64,000 bases of DNA from Acidobacteriota bacterium (GCA_016208495.1 JACQXX010000003.1:41091-105090); one strand, 5' to 3'. Numbered from the stretch's first letter, positions 33,797-44,264 are shown. Made by a program: numbers and translations. The notes: generated by a model from the sequence alone, not told the origin.

Positions 33797-36700
33797 ATGA
33801 CCAATTTTTTTCGGAAGTTCATTGCGGGATTGCCACATACCACCGTTGTTTGGCTGGGTCTTTCGATCTTATTTATTTCTTCACCGGTTTGGGCTGACAC
33901 CACCGGCGTGATTGTGGGAACGGTTCGGGATCCGCAAGGCGCGGTGATGGGGGGTGTCACCGTCACCGCTCGCCAACCAGCGACGAATCTCACGCGCACG
34001 ACCGTAACCAATGAAGATGGGAACTTTCTATTTTCGGCCATGCCGATTGGAGAATATGAAGTTACCGTCGAGGCCACCGGGTTTCAAAAACGAACCGGTT
34101 CCATCCGGTTGCAAATCAGTCAGGAAACACGGGTTGATTTTACCCTCTCTCCGACCATCGAAGATGTGATTGACGTCCAGGCACAAAGCGAGATTTCCAC
34201 CGAAACCGCAACCGTCAGTACCGTGATAGACAACCGAAAAATTACTGAACTCCCGCTCAATGGGCGCAATTTTCTCCAGCTTGGGGCACTGATTCCCGGC
34301 GTGGCCGTGGCTGCGGGCGGGGGCGGTTCGGAAGGCGGTTCCTATGTCGGTGCCTTTAGCGTCGGTGGTCAGCGTGACCGGGCCGCCAATTACCAGCTTG
34401 ATGGCGCTGACAACAACCAGGGAATCAACAACAACGCGGCGGCCTTTGTAAACGTGGATGCCATCCAGGAATTCACCATTATGACGAGCACCTTTAGCGC
34501 TGAATTTGGGCGTAACTCGGGCGCAGTGGTGAATGTGGCGACCAAATCAGGGTCAAATGATTTTCACGGGACGTTTTTTGAGTTTTTCCGCAACAACGTG
34601 TTTGATGCCCGCAACTTCTTTGAAAACGCCGGCAATGCGCCGGATTCAAAGTTCATCCTGAATCAGTTTGGTGGTGTTTTAGGTGGGCCGATCAAACGTG
34701 ACAAGTTGTTTTTCTTTTTGAGTTATGAGGGGATCCGGTCACGGGTGGGAAATACGATTTTCACCAATGTTCCTACCCTTGAGCAGCGCACAGCAGTCAA
34801 TACCGGTGTCCTGGACGGCGTTCGAATTGACGTGGACCCCGTGGCGGCCCGACTGCTGCAGCTCATTCCGCTTCCGAATGCGGCTTCGACGTTTGGAAAT
34901 TTCATTTCAAACGATCCGATTCGCAACCGAAACGACAACGGATTGATCCGGGTGGATTACATCAAAGGGCCGCACGATACGATCAATGCCCGTTACCTGA
35001 TCAACGACCAGAGTCAGTTTACGCCAGTTCAGTCGTCGTCTGGCACCTCAAGCGGTGCCTCCCAGGTGCCGGGATATGGGTTGAAGACAACCGTCCGCAC
35101 CCAAAATTTCACGCTCGGAAGCACTCATTTATTTTCTTCAGCCACCGTCAACGAAGCCCGGTTTGGTCTTAACCGTGTGTTTGACTTTTATGAGGGCGAA
35201 GACCGGACCAACCCGGCGCCACTCGGGTTACCGACCAATCCGCTGGACAGCCGCAATATCGCCCTCCCGCAAATTGTCATCTCCGGGCTGTCAGGGATCG
35301 GCAACAGCAATATCTATCCGTTTGGCGATGGATTAACGACGGCCCAGTTTCTCGATACGCTCACGCTCTCACGTGGAAACCATACCCTCAAGCTGGGGGC
35401 TGATGTGCGACTGGCCTATGTCAACGGGTTTCAGGACTTTAGCTTTTCAGGCACCGTCAGCTTTGACGGTGCGGTGAGCGGTATCAGCCCGCTCTATGAT
35501 TTTTTGCAGGGCACACCGTCACCTCAGACCACCTTCATCACGCGTGGATTGACGGCACCGCCGATCAGGCAGCAAAACTACTATTTCTTTGTCCAGGATG
35601 ACTGGAAGGTTCGCACCGGGCTGACCTTCAACCTTGGGTTGCGCTATGAACTCAACACCGTCCCAACCGCCAGTGGCCGATTGACCAATTTCACGCCGGA
35701 CCGGGGTTTCTTCAATGATCAAGCCGGGCTGTTTGACGGCGATCACAACAACTTTGCGCCGCGAATTGGGTTTGCCTGGACACCGTTTGAATTTGGAAGA
35801 ACGGTCATCCGTGGTGGCGCCGGGATGTTTTATGACCTGGTTTTTGCCAATGTGCCGTTTAGCCTGACCTTTAATCCACCAGCTTCGGTCCAGTTTTATC
35901 CGTTGTTTGGAACGGATCCAGAACCGGGTCAGCTTGGTTCCGTCTTTGCGGATATTCCGCAAACTCCAGATTTTGAAGATGCCGGGCCGGCGTTGATTAC
36001 GATTGACCCGAAACTCCGCACGCCCTATGCCTTTCAGTGGAATCTGAATGTTCAACAGGAACTGGGCAATGGGCTGGGGTTTGAAATCGGATATTACGGC
36101 ACCCGTGGCGTCAAACAGGTTCTCAATCGTGACATCAATCAGGCGGTCTTTTTCCCTGGTGACTCCAGCGTTTCAAACATCTTTGATCGCCGACCAACCC
36201 AGTTGAGCGGCAACACCTTTTTGCTCAACGGCGTGGATGTCGGCGGGATTGATTTGATTCAGCAGCAGGAAGCGTCGGCAACTTCGATGTATCATTCGCT
36301 CCAAACCCGACTGAGCGGACGGCTGACCAAAGATTTCTACTTCTTGACCAGCTACACCTGGGCGCATTCGATTGACAATGCTTCAGATATCTTTGGATTT
36401 ACCGGGAGTTCGGGCTTTCCACAAGACAGTAACAACCTGCGAGCCGAACGGGCTAATTCGCCATTTGACATCCGGCATCGGTTCACCAGTAGCTTTACTT
36501 TTGATTTGCCGTTTGGGCAGGGAAAAATGTTTGGTTCAAAAGCCAGTCGAAAGCTTGATCTGGTCATTGGCGGCTGGCAGGTCAACGGCATCATCACCGC
36601 GCAAACGGGCCAGCCGTTTTCGGTTCGACTCGGGCAAGACGTGGCGCTTGACGGCAATCCACTCAACGAACAGCGTCCAAATGACATTCCGGGTGCCTTC

Positions 36701-37048
36701 GTTCCGGATGGAAAGGGCGGCCTGCTCTTGACGGTTCCAGTCGAACGTCTTATTCCGTCACCTGGTACCTATGGGAATCTGGGCCGAAACACGTTTCGCG
36801 GTCCGAAATTCGTCAACTTTGATTTTTCGGTGTTTAAGGAGTTCCGGTTGAAGGACGATATCAAGCTTCAGTTCCGTTCAGAATTCTTTAACCTCTTCAA
36901 TCATCCGAACTTTGCGTTGCCGGAAGTCAATTTGTCATCACCGACGTTCGGCACCTTTTCACGTACCCCGGATGTGGCAGCGGGCAGCCCTCGGATTGCC
37001 TCTGGCGCCCAACGGGTCATTCAACTGGCCTTGAAGCTGACGTTTTAG
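33797..37048 (+). CDS. Oar-like TonB-dependent outer-membrane receptor with carboxypeptidase-regulatory domain
   Basis: 1083 aa. Signal peptide (MTNFFRKFIAGL...VWLGLSILFISSPVWA), then a carboxypeptidase-regulatory-like domain (about 30-115: GTVRDPQGAVMGGVTVTARQ), a plug domain (ITELPLNGRNFLQLGALIPGV, YQLDGADNNQG) and a long beta-barrel of about 850 residues, rich in aromatic and NFxPRxGFAW-type strands, ending in VIQLALKLTF with a terminal Phe as outer-membrane proteins usually have. Start ATG 33797 with AAAGGAG upstream. Such Oar-like receptors are expanded in acidobacteria and take up or bind large substrates; substrate unknown. No SusD partner is adjacent. Confidence 0.92.
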   Translation: MTNFFRKFIAGLPHTTVVWLGLSILFISSPVWADTTGVIVGTVRDPQGAVMGGVTVTARQPATNLTRTTVTNEDGNFLFSAMPIGEYEVTVEATGFQKRTGSIRLQISQETRVDFTLSPTIEDVIDVQAQSEISTETATVSTVIDNRKITELPLNGRNFLQLGALIPGVAVAAGGGGSEGGSYVGAFSVGGQRDRAANYQLDGADNNQGINNNAAAFVNVDAIQEFTIMTSTFSAEFGRNSGAVVNVATKSGSNDFHGTFFEFFRNNVFDARNFFENAGNAPDSKFILNQFGGVLGGPIKRDKLFFFLSYEGIRSRVGNTIFTNVPTLEQRTAVNTGVLDGVRIDVDPVAARLLQLIPLPNAASTFGNFISNDPIRNRNDNGLIRVDYIKGPHDTINARYLINDQSQFTPVQSSSGTSSGASQVPGYGLKTTVRTQNFTLGSTHLFSSATVNEARFGLNRVFDFYEGEDRTNPAPLGLPTNPLDSRNIALPQIVISGLSGIGNSNIYPFGDGLTTAQFLDTLTLSRGNHTLKLGADVRLAYVNGFQDFSFSGTVSFDGAVSGISPLYDFLQGTPSPQTTFITRGLTAPPIRQQNYYFFVQDDWKVRTGLTFNLGLRYELNTVPTASGRLTNFTPDRGFFNDQAGLFDGDHNNFAPRIGFAWTPFEFGRTVIRGGAGMFYDLVFANVPFSLTFNPPASVQFYPLFGTDPEPGQLGSVFADIPQTPDFEDAGPALITIDPKLRTPYAFQWNLNVQQELGNGLGFEIGYYGTRGVKQVLNRDINQAVFFPGDSSVSNIFDRRPTQLSGNTFLLNGVDVGGIDLIQQQEASATSMYHSLQTRLSGRLTKDFYFLTSYTWAHSIDNASDIFGFTGSSGFPQDSNNLRAERANSPFDIRHRFTSSFTFDLPFGQGKMFGSKASRKLDLVIGGWQVNGIITAQTGQPFSVRLGQDVALDGNPLNEQRPNDIPGAFVPDGKGGLLLTVPVERLIPSPGTYGNLGRNTFRGPKFVNFDFSVFKEFRLKDDIKLQFRSEFFNLFNHPNFALPEVNLSSPTFGTFSRTPDVAAGSPRIASGAQRVIQLALKLTF

Positions 37049-37109
37049 GGCTGGAAAACCCAGGGCTGAAGACATCGGGCGGAAGACTCGCAAGCTCGGG
37101 GCAATCGAA

Positions 37110-37251
37110 GGGATGAGGGATGAAGCCAAGGGATGAGGGATGAAGGATGAGGGATGAAATAAAACCAATTCTTCAGCCCTGAGCCCGTTTTCTAGGGATG
37201 AGGGATGAAGGATGAGGGATGAAATAAAACCAATTCTTCAGCCCTGAGCCC
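37110..37251. repeat. GGGATGA heptamers with a 57-bp direct duplication
   Basis: 37130-37186 is repeated at 37195-37251 (same phrase: GGGATGAGGGATGAAGGATG, then AAATAAAACCAATTCTTCAG, then CCCTGAGCCC, 65 bp offset). It belongs to the dispersed composite phrase seen at six places in this window. Confidence 0.8.
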
Positions 37252-37258
37252 CAAGCCC

Positions 37259-37396
37259 CATAAGCGCCAGGATAAGAAAGCTCGTGCTCTTTCCGGTGGC
37301 ATTCAATGATGTTCTTGTCGGGGTTGGGTCTCGTTCTGGCCGGGTCCGTGGGCTTCGCACCACGGCTATTACACGACGACCCTGCGGGCCTAAAAC
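37259..37396. mobile_element. MITE-like element, copy 3, right end missing
   Basis: The left terminal repeat (37259-37276, CATAAGCGCCAGGATAAG) and interior match the complete copy at 53689-53847 up to CCTGCGGGCCTAAAAC (37381-37396). The remaining 20 bp, including the right inverted repeat, are missing, and histidine-kinase coding sequence begins immediately after. Confidence 0.8.
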
Positions 37397-40034
37397 CCGG
37401 AAGTATTGCTCAGGGGATGACCTGACCTGGGCAAATCCAGAGTTGAATGATTCCGACTGGAAGACGGTTGATCTCGAAAAAGCCTGGCAACACCGCAATT
37501 ATCGGCAATTTTCAGGGTTCGTCTGGTATCGCCAGACATTTGAATTCCCCTGGCATCCTTCTGAATTAGACCGCCATAGTCAACCTGGAATTTCAGTCGG
37601 GGCGATTCATTACGCCTGTTATTCAGTGTATGTCAATGGGCGATTGATCGGTCAATTTGGTGAATTGCCCCCCAGGATTGAGTATAAGCCACCACAACGG
37701 GTGGTATTTTCAATTCCTGATGAGGTACTCAAAGCTGGTTCGAAATTTGTGGTTGCGATCCGAATGTGGCGCAACCCGGAGTACGGCCCGGTGGCCACAA
37801 GTTTCGTTGATATTCGCCCCCCCATGCTGATCATTGGATTTTCGGCGCCCTTGCAGTTTCGGGTTGACTCGCTCACTCAGCAGGAAGAACTGGCTGAATT
37901 GTCAAAGCTCGTGGCGGCGATTGTCTTCTTTCTGGTTGGCCTCTATCACCTCCAGCTTTTTCAACGGCGTCCTCAACAACGAGAATATCTCTGGTTTGGC
38001 CTGCTGACGCTTGGGGCCACAGCCAACATTTTCTTCCTTTCAATCTGGGCCGGGAAATTCCTGACACCACTGGTGGCTTTTTCCATCGGTCGCGCTGCCA
38101 TCCATCTGACTTTTGTCCCGTGGATTATGTTTTCCTGGTTGATGTTTGAGTGGAAGCCGAATCGCTGGGTGCGGGGGTATCTCTGGTTTCAAGGTGCGCT
38201 GGCCGGATTGACGCTCCTTTCACCACGCTTGATGGGCGTTGAAGTTGGGAACTGGCCGGTTTACTCGTTGGTTCCGCTCTTGTATGTCTGGCTGTATTTG
38301 ATTCCTCGGGAGGCGCTTCGAGGGAACCAGGAAGCCCAAACCATTTGTCTGGGGTTGTTGTGTCTGGCTGCTACCCGGATCTATCAGTTACTGGGGGTTT
38401 TAGAACTGGTGCCATTCCAAAATCTGGTCCATTGGGGATTTGGCGCCCTCATCATTGCCATGTCGGTGTCACTCTCCAACCGGTTTAGCCGGGTCCATCA
38501 GGAACTCGATTCACTCAACCAGGAGCTTGAAAACAAGGTTAACCAGCGAACTGCCGAACTGGCTGAAACGCTGGATCGGGTTCAGGTTTCAGAACAGCAA
38601 GCCCTGCACGCACAACAAGTTGCCCTCGAAGCCAATCGTGCTAAAAGTATTTTTCTGGCCAATATGAGCCACGAATTGCGCACGCCGCTCAATGCCATTC
38701 TGGGGTTTGTCCAGTTGATGCGTCGGCGGGAGCGCATTGACCCGGAAAATCGCAAAACCCTTGATATCATTTCACGCAGCGGCGAACACCTTCTCGCATT
38801 GATCAATGATGTGCTGTCCATTTCCAAAATTGAAGCTGGTCAAATTACCTTGAATGAAAAATCATTTGATCTGGCGCGATTACTGGGCGAAATCGAAGAC
38901 ATTTTTCGAATGCGGGCTGAGACAAAAGGAATCGAACTCCTGGTGGAACATCAAACACTCCTGCCAGCTTATGTTTTTGGAGATGAAGGTAAATTGCGGC
39001 AGGTTCTGATCAATTTACTCAACAATGCACTGAAGTTTACCGAAGACGGAAGCGTTCGATTAATCGTGGGTTGGGAACAAAACCGGGCAGTGATCGAAAT
39101 TACGGATACCGGATTTGGAATTGCCGCTCAAGAAATTCCAAAATTATTTGAAGCCTTCTCCCAAACCGAAAGCGGCCTGAGAGCCAAAGAAGGCACCGGG
39201 CTTGGGCTGGCGATTAGTCGCAATTTCATCAGGTTAATGCATGGCGAAATCGAGGTCTCAAGCGAGCTTGGAAAAGGAACGACGTTTCGCTGCACCCTTA
39301 GTTTACCCAAAACCGAAACTCCGGCTGAAGCTCAACTCCGTCCAAGCCTGGTCGTTGGGCTGGCGGCTGACCAACCAGGGTATCGAATCCTGGTCGTGGA
39401 CGATGTCGTCGAAAACCGGTTGTTACTGTCAACCTTGATGAATCAGGTGGGGTTTCAGGTGCGGGATGCCGCCAATGGCCAGCAGGCGATACACATTTGG
39501 AAAGACTGGCACCCCAATTTAATCTGGATGGACATCCGCATGCCGGTATTGGGTGGTGTGGAGGCGACAAAGGAAATCCGACGATTGGAAGCCTTAGGGC
39601 CGCGTGAAAATAATGGATCTCGAACGGTCATCATCGCGCTGACCGCCAGTGCCTTTGAGCAGGACAAAGAGAAGATCCTGGTTGCGGGATGCGATGATTT
39701 CATCACCAAACCGTTTCAAGAAGCCACACTCTTCCAAAAAATGACTGATCATCTCGGCGTCCAATTTCTCTATGAAGACGAGATCATTTCAGGTTCACCC
39801 GATGAACTCTCGGCCACTTTTCTGGAAGACCAGCTCCAAACACTCTCGGATGAATATTTTAGTCAGCTCAACCAGACTTTGCTGGAAGGCCATACCGAAG
39901 GAGCACTCAAGGTCATCCATCAATTCCAGCCAGACCATCCTCACCTGGCCGCTACGTTGAAAAAACAAATCAAAGCCTTTCAAATTGATGACATTCTCAC
40001 GGCGCTCGAAAAGGTGCAGGCTCAGAAGACGTGA
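37284..40034 (+). CDS. 7TMR-DISM hybrid histidine kinase with receiver, 5' end fused to a MITE
   Basis: 916 codons from GTG 37284, but codons 1-37 are translated MITE sequence and carry no signal peptide. From about residue 45 (SGDDLTWANPELNDSDWKTVD) there is a jelly-roll sensory domain, then a multi-helix membrane domain (about 205-400), coiled coil, HisKA (SHELRTPLNAILGF, His about 463), HATPase (NLLNNALKFTEDG, DTGFGIA, GTGLGLAISR) and a receiver (VVDDVVENR; phospho-acceptor Asp about 750 in WMDIRMPVLGG; Thr and Lys present), with a C-terminal helical tail. The catalytic core is complete. The normal export signal and first strand of the sensory domain appear lost by deletion joined to the MITE, so function as a membrane sensor is doubtful. 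A new in-frame start in the MITE may rescue some expression. Confidence 0.82.
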   Translation: MLFPVAFNDVLVGVGSRSGRVRGLRTTAITRRPCGPKTRKYCSGDDLTWANPELNDSDWKTVDLEKAWQHRNYRQFSGFVWYRQTFEFPWHPSELDRHSQPGISVGAIHYACYSVYVNGRLIGQFGELPPRIEYKPPQRVVFSIPDEVLKAGSKFVVAIRMWRNPEYGPVATSFVDIRPPMLIIGFSAPLQFRVDSLTQQEELAELSKLVAAIVFFLVGLYHLQLFQRRPQQREYLWFGLLTLGATANIFFLSIWAGKFLTPLVAFSIGRAAIHLTFVPWIMFSWLMFEWKPNRWVRGYLWFQGALAGLTLLSPRLMGVEVGNWPVYSLVPLLYVWLYLIPREALRGNQEAQTICLGLLCLAATRIYQLLGVLELVPFQNLVHWGFGALIIAMSVSLSNRFSRVHQELDSLNQELENKVNQRTAELAETLDRVQVSEQQALHAQQVALEANRAKSIFLANMSHELRTPLNAILGFVQLMRRRERIDPENRKTLDIISRSGEHLLALINDVLSISKIEAGQITLNEKSFDLARLLGEIEDIFRMRAETKGIELLVEHQTLLPAYVFGDEGKLRQVLINLLNNALKFTEDGSVRLIVGWEQNRAVIEITDTGFGIAAQEIPKLFEAFSQTESGLRAKEGTGLGLAISRNFIRLMHGEIEVSSELGKGTTFRCTLSLPKTETPAEAQLRPSLVVGLAADQPGYRILVVDDVVENRLLLSTLMNQVGFQVRDAANGQQAIHIWKDWHPNLIWMDIRMPVLGGVEATKEIRRLEALGPRENNGSRTVIIALTASAFEQDKEKILVAGCDDFITKPFQEATLFQKMTDHLGVQFLYEDEIISGSPDELSATFLEDQLQTLSDEYFSQLNQTLLEGHTEGALKVIHQFQPDHPHLAATLKKQIKAFQIDDILTALEKVQAQKT

Positions 40035-40036
40035 AG

Positions 40037-40185
40037 CCGGGTTCCGGGTTCCGGGTTCCGGGTTCCGGGTTCCGGGTTCCGGGTTCCGGGTTCCGGGTTC
40101 CGGGTTCCGGGTTCCGGGTTCCGGGTTTTCGAAACCAAGAACTAGCCACTAACCACTAACCACTAACCACTAACCACTAACCACA
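40037..40185. repeat. CCGGGTT x13 followed by CCACTAA x5
   Basis: 40037-40127 is exactly 13 copies of CCGGGTT with no mismatch seen. 40146-40180 is five copies of CCACTAA, followed by CCAC. CCACTAA also appears at 49962-50014 and in reverse complement at 49896-49925. TTCATTC units follow to 40204. Confidence 0.95.
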
Positions 40186-40205
40186 TTCTTCATTCTTCAT
40201 TCATT

Positions 40206-40589
40206 TCATCCTGGCCCTTCAAAAATCACAAAGGCAACGGCATAGCGTTCGGTGTGGGAAATGGAAAGATGAAGCCGCGTTCCGCCTTTTTGCTGGAAAA
40301 TCTCCAGCGCCAGCCCATGCAGGGCCAGCGTCGGGGGGCCGTTGATGGCGGAAACAACCTCGACATCGTGCCAGCTCAACCCACGTGACCAGCCCGTGCC
40401 AAGGGCTTTGAAGGCCGCTTCTTTCGCCGCAAAGCGCCCGGCGTAATGCTGAGCGGCTCGGACTTTAGGGTCGCAATAGAGAATTTCCTGATCAGTAAAA
40501 ATGCGATTGCGAAACCGGGCCCCGTGCTGAGTCAGCGCACCAGCCATCCGTTCAATTTCAACGATGTCAATTCCATTTCCTAAAATCAT
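40206..40589 (-). CDS. acpS: Holo-[acyl-carrier-protein] synthase
   Basis: 127 aa, family length. Transfers 4'-phosphopantetheine from CoA to acyl carrier protein, activating fatty acid synthesis. Motifs GNGIDIVEIERM (metal-binding Asp) near the N-terminus and FAAKEAAFKALGTG near residue 53-66 (Glu and Lys of the active site) are intact, with LHLSISHTERYAVAFV at the C-terminus. ATG 40589 has no strong Shine-Dalgarno sequence, though the AGGTTCAGGGTTCAGG run on the plus strand begins just beyond it. The usual neighbours of acpS (pdxJ, tilS, alr) are absent; instead the gene is flanked on both sides by tandem arrays, so local context says nothing about regulation. Confidence 0.95.
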   Translation of the reverse strand: MILGNGIDIVEIERMAGALTQHGARFRNRIFTDQEILYCDPKVRAAQHYAGRFAAKEAAFKALGTGWSRGLSWHDVEVVSAINGPPTLALHGLALEIFQQKGGTRLHLSISHTERYAVAFVIFEGPG

Positions 40590-40599
40590 ATGAAAGCTC

Positions 40600-40668
40600 A
40601 GGTTCAGGGTTCAGGGTTTGGGGTTCAGGGTTCAGGGTTTGGGATTCAGGGTTCAGGGTTCAGGGTTT
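40600..40668. repeat. GGTTCAG heptamer array
   Basis: About nine GGTTCAG/GGTTTGG/GATTCAG units, partly degenerate, starting 11 bp upstream of the acpS start codon. On the minus strand the acpS 5' region therefore consists of CTGAACC, the same unit (reverse complement) as the array preceding gltX. Confidence 0.85.
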
Positions 40669-40683
40669 TCGAGCAAATATCAT

Positions 40684-40834
40684 CTTGTCACCTTGTCACC
40701 TTGTCATTTTGTCACCTTGTCACCCTGTCATCTTGTCACCTTGTCATCCTGTCACCTTGTCACCTTGTCACCCTATCACTTTGTCACTTTGTCACTTTGT
40801 CACCTTGTCACCCTGTCATCTTGTCACCCTGTCA
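40684..40834. repeat. Octamer CTTGTCAC array, about 19 units
   Basis: Units CTTGTCAC with variants CTTGTCAT, CCTGTCAT, TTTGTCAC and CCTATCAC, all 8 bp apart. The final unit overlaps the stop codon (40832-40834) of the remnant histidine-kinase C-terminus, so the array is tight against the end of that gene. Confidence 0.9.
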
Positions 40835-43800
40835 TTGAGTGGTCACTTTTTCAACCGGTGGTTCCGAAGGCTGAAGTTTGATTGGAAGTTCCACGCGGAA
40901 GGTCGCGCCTTGATTGAGCGTGCTTTCAACCCAGGTTTTGCCACCGTGAAGGTCAATCAGTTCTTTCACAATCGCCAGGCCATTTCACAAAGAGTTTGGC
41001 CTGATCCTCTGGGCTCAATCCTGGGCCTTCATCCCGGACTGAAAAAACAATGTGTTCCTCGCGTTTTTCGAGCCAGATCCAGACTTCTTTGCCTTGAGGA
41101 GAATATTTCAGGGCATTGCTCACCAGGTTATCAAAGACGGTTTGAATGCGAGCTTCATCAATTTCAGCGGTCCAATCCAGGTTTGGGTCGGCTTCAAAGT
41201 GGATCGTTATCCGTTTGGCTGCTGCATGGGTTCGATTATCGTCAATAACAAATTGAGCCAGTGCGCGGAGACTGGCAGGTTCTTTCTTCAGTTTGAGTTT
41301 TTTGCCTTCGAGCGCCGCTGTGTCGAGCAGGCTGGAGATAATCCCAAGCATCCGTTTGGCTGAGGTAAAGATTGACTGGGCCATATCAACCGTCGTCCGA
41401 CGGGAGTTCGGGTCAATCGAAAGCAGCTCCGCATAGGTCATGATAATGGTCAGCGGGTTTTTGAGGTCATGCGCCGCAATCCCCAGGAACTCGGTTTTCA
41501 TTTCGTTCAACAATTTGAGTTCCAGATTTGCCACTTCAAGCGATTGATTGGTGATTTCAAGTTGTTGTTTTTGGTGAAGAACTTCGGCGGTTCGTTCTAA
41601 AACCAGTTTTTTCAAATGAAGCGTGCGCAGGTGAAGCGTGCGCACGCGAAGAAAAACAAAGCCAACCACCAAACCTGACCCAATCACAAGATAAAGCAAA
41701 AATGCCCACCAGGTACGCCAGGGGGCGGGCGTAATTTGAAACACAACCTCAATCGGGCCGGTGACATTCCCGGCATAATCCTTCCCCCAGGCTCGGAAGA
41801 CATATTGACCAGCGCCAAGGTTGCTGTATTCACGGTCATAATCGGTTGACCAGGCGGTTGGTTTGGGATCAACACCAACGAGTTGGGTTTGGTACCGCGT
41901 TTCAGCCTCGCGCACAAAGCACAACAGGGCAATTTCAAATTTGAGTTGATTGTGGGTGTAATCGAGTATCAGCGGATGACTGGTTGAATATTGGGTTTGA
42001 GCCAGATTGAGTTCATCAGCGGAAATCACCAGCCGTTCAAGGGATAATGGTTTGCGTGTCGAGTCAATCCATTGCCGGGTTGGATCAAGAACCGCCAGTC
42101 CCCTGGTGGTGGCTGCCCAAATGCGGCCTGTTGTGTCCACCTGACCCGCCATTCCATTACACTCATTGCCCGGCAACCCATCAACGGAGGAGAATTCTTC
42201 AATCGAGAGATCTTTTGGATCCAGGGTTGGAATTTTGAGCCGAACGACGCCGCGAATGGTCAGGCCATACACATCACTGGTGCCGCGCTGGAACAAATGG
42301 TAAATCACACTGCCGGAAATGGCCGGAGTCGTTTGTTCGGAGACCACAGTTTTAATCGGCGTGGAATTTGACAGCCCGGAACCTGGGTCCAGGCCCAAAA
42401 TCCCGCCTCCGTCAGTTCCAATGAGTAAGTAGCGGGCACTGGACTTCAATTTGACCTCAAGCAGGCTGCGAATGTAGTTTTTCTTGAGGCCAGTCCGGGC
42501 GTCACGTTTGGTCCACGAGCCATTGAGAAAACACCAGAGTCCATCAATGGTGCCCACCCACAAGGCGCGTTCACCCGTTTTGGTTTGAGTCTCCAAAAGC
42601 GACCGCACCGAACCAATGGTGGATTGTTTGCCTGGGGATACGGGCATCCAGGAGTTTCCAGTAAATCGTGACAATCCGCCTCCGGTGCCAGCCCACACGG
42701 TTTTTTGGTCTCCGCTGGTGGTTTCCACCAGACAAAAAACCACATTGTCGGCCAGGCCGTCGGCGGTGGTAAAGGTCGTCCAGGTGCCATTTTGCCGCCG
42801 AGCCAGACCATTATTGGTTCCAACCCACAGGACTGGTTGACCGGTGGTGTCTTGTGTTTCGAGCAAACATCGAATCTTATTGCTGGGAAGATCGGAGGTT
42901 TCAGTAAAAACCTTCCAGGAATGATTGGAATAGTGGAGCAGTCCATCGCCGAATGTCCCAATCCAGAGCACTGGTTCCCCAGACGGCGACTGGGAATGCA
43001 GCATGCATTGGAGGCGATTTTTGACCAGGTTGGACGGGAGGGTCACGTTTTTCCAGGCTGGTGATTCCAGTCGAGAAAGTCCGCCATCTTCCGTTCCAAC
43101 CCAGAGGGTCGAACTTCCAGTTCCCTGGGAAGAGACCATCAGATTTCGGACCAGATTGCTCGGCAGACCGGAAGCCGTATCAAAAACCGTCCAGGTTTCA
43201 TGAAAAAACCGCGCCAGCCCCCCACCAAGTGTCCCGGCCCATACCACCGTCTCTCCGCTGGCCGTTTGCGTACTGGCGAGGCTGTAAACCGAATTGCTGG
43301 GGAGCCCAGAGCCCATTCGGTAGGTGGTCCAGGTGCCAGTGACATATCGCCCAAGCCCACCGGTTTCAGTCCCAACCCACAACACCTGATTGCCTTGTGG
43401 ATCAGTGGTTTCCAACAAGGCCCAGACTTTGTTATCCGGCAATCCCTGGCGGGTGGTCACGGTTGACCATTTTCCATCTCGAAGACAGGCGAGTCCTCCG
43501 CCATCGGTCCCAACCCACAATGTCCGTTGACCTGAAGGAGACAGGCTGTCCAACAGACACAGCACTTTATTACTACTCAACCCGGAGGAGGTGTTATAAG
43601 TGACCCATTTCCCTTGATCAAAATGAGAAACTCCGCCGCCATAGGTTCCTACCCATACCGCTCCGCTGCCTTTGGGTTGACCCGCCTCGGGAATAATACA
43701 GTTGACGTTGTTTCCGGCTAATCCATTTTTGGTGTTAAACAGGATCCAATTCCCATTCTGTAAGCGAGCCGCTCCGCTGTCCCGAGTTCCAAACCACAAA

Positions 43801-44264
43801 CTTTGATCACTGGTGGCACACAGGGCATTCTGGTTGATGATGTTGGAATTGACTTCGTCTGGAAGTGAAACTCGACGCCAGTCGCGACCATTGTAAAAGG
43901 CCACCCCATTTTGGGTCCCAACCCAAAGTCGCCCGGTATGGTCCATCGCCATGGCATGAACCAGGTTTTGTGGAAGCCCATCCTGGTCGGTAAAAGTCGA
44001 AAACCGAATGTTATCGGCAGCCAGCAGTTCAGAAAATTGGGGTTGGGGATTTGATGAGGGCGCAACAGAGGGGGCCAGGGGCGGTAGGTGTGGGTTTGCC
44101 TGGACGACCAGTTTCAGAAGAGAGACCGAAAAAAGACCAACCACAAGCCACATCACCACAAACCGGCTTCCCAAGAGTGGGTCCCGCCGCAGTTTAGGGG
44201 TGAAACAGGCTGGACTTCTGGCTGCGGAAAGCTGGATGAGGGGGGAGACGCCGGATTGAGGCAT
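40832..44264 (-). pseudogene. Reg_prop / Y_Y_Y histidine kinase, frameshifted near the C-terminus
   Basis: The open frame 40953-44264 encodes 1103 aa: membrane helix near residue 38-58, then about a dozen two-component-regulator propeller repeats (LWVGTxxGGLxRL), a Y_Y_Y domain (YDREYSNLGAGQYVFRAWG), a membrane helix, coiled coil, HisKA with HDLKNPLTIIM (about 930) and most of an HATPase (DNLVSNALKYSPQGK, VRDEGPGLSPEDQAKLF). It then runs into KWPGDCERTD and stops. A different frame downstream encodes LAIVKELIDLHGGKTWVES followed by TFRVELPI and a stop at 40832-40834, the missing end of an HATPase. About 15-20 codons around the GTGLG box and a non-multiple of three are missing. Probably inactive unless this is an assembly error. 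Confidence 0.85.

Noticed and set aside
40590..41248. Open frames reading SPCHLVTLS-type repeats
   Set aside because: Direct translation of the 8-bp array CTTGTCAC and then antisense of the histidine kinase; not a real gene.
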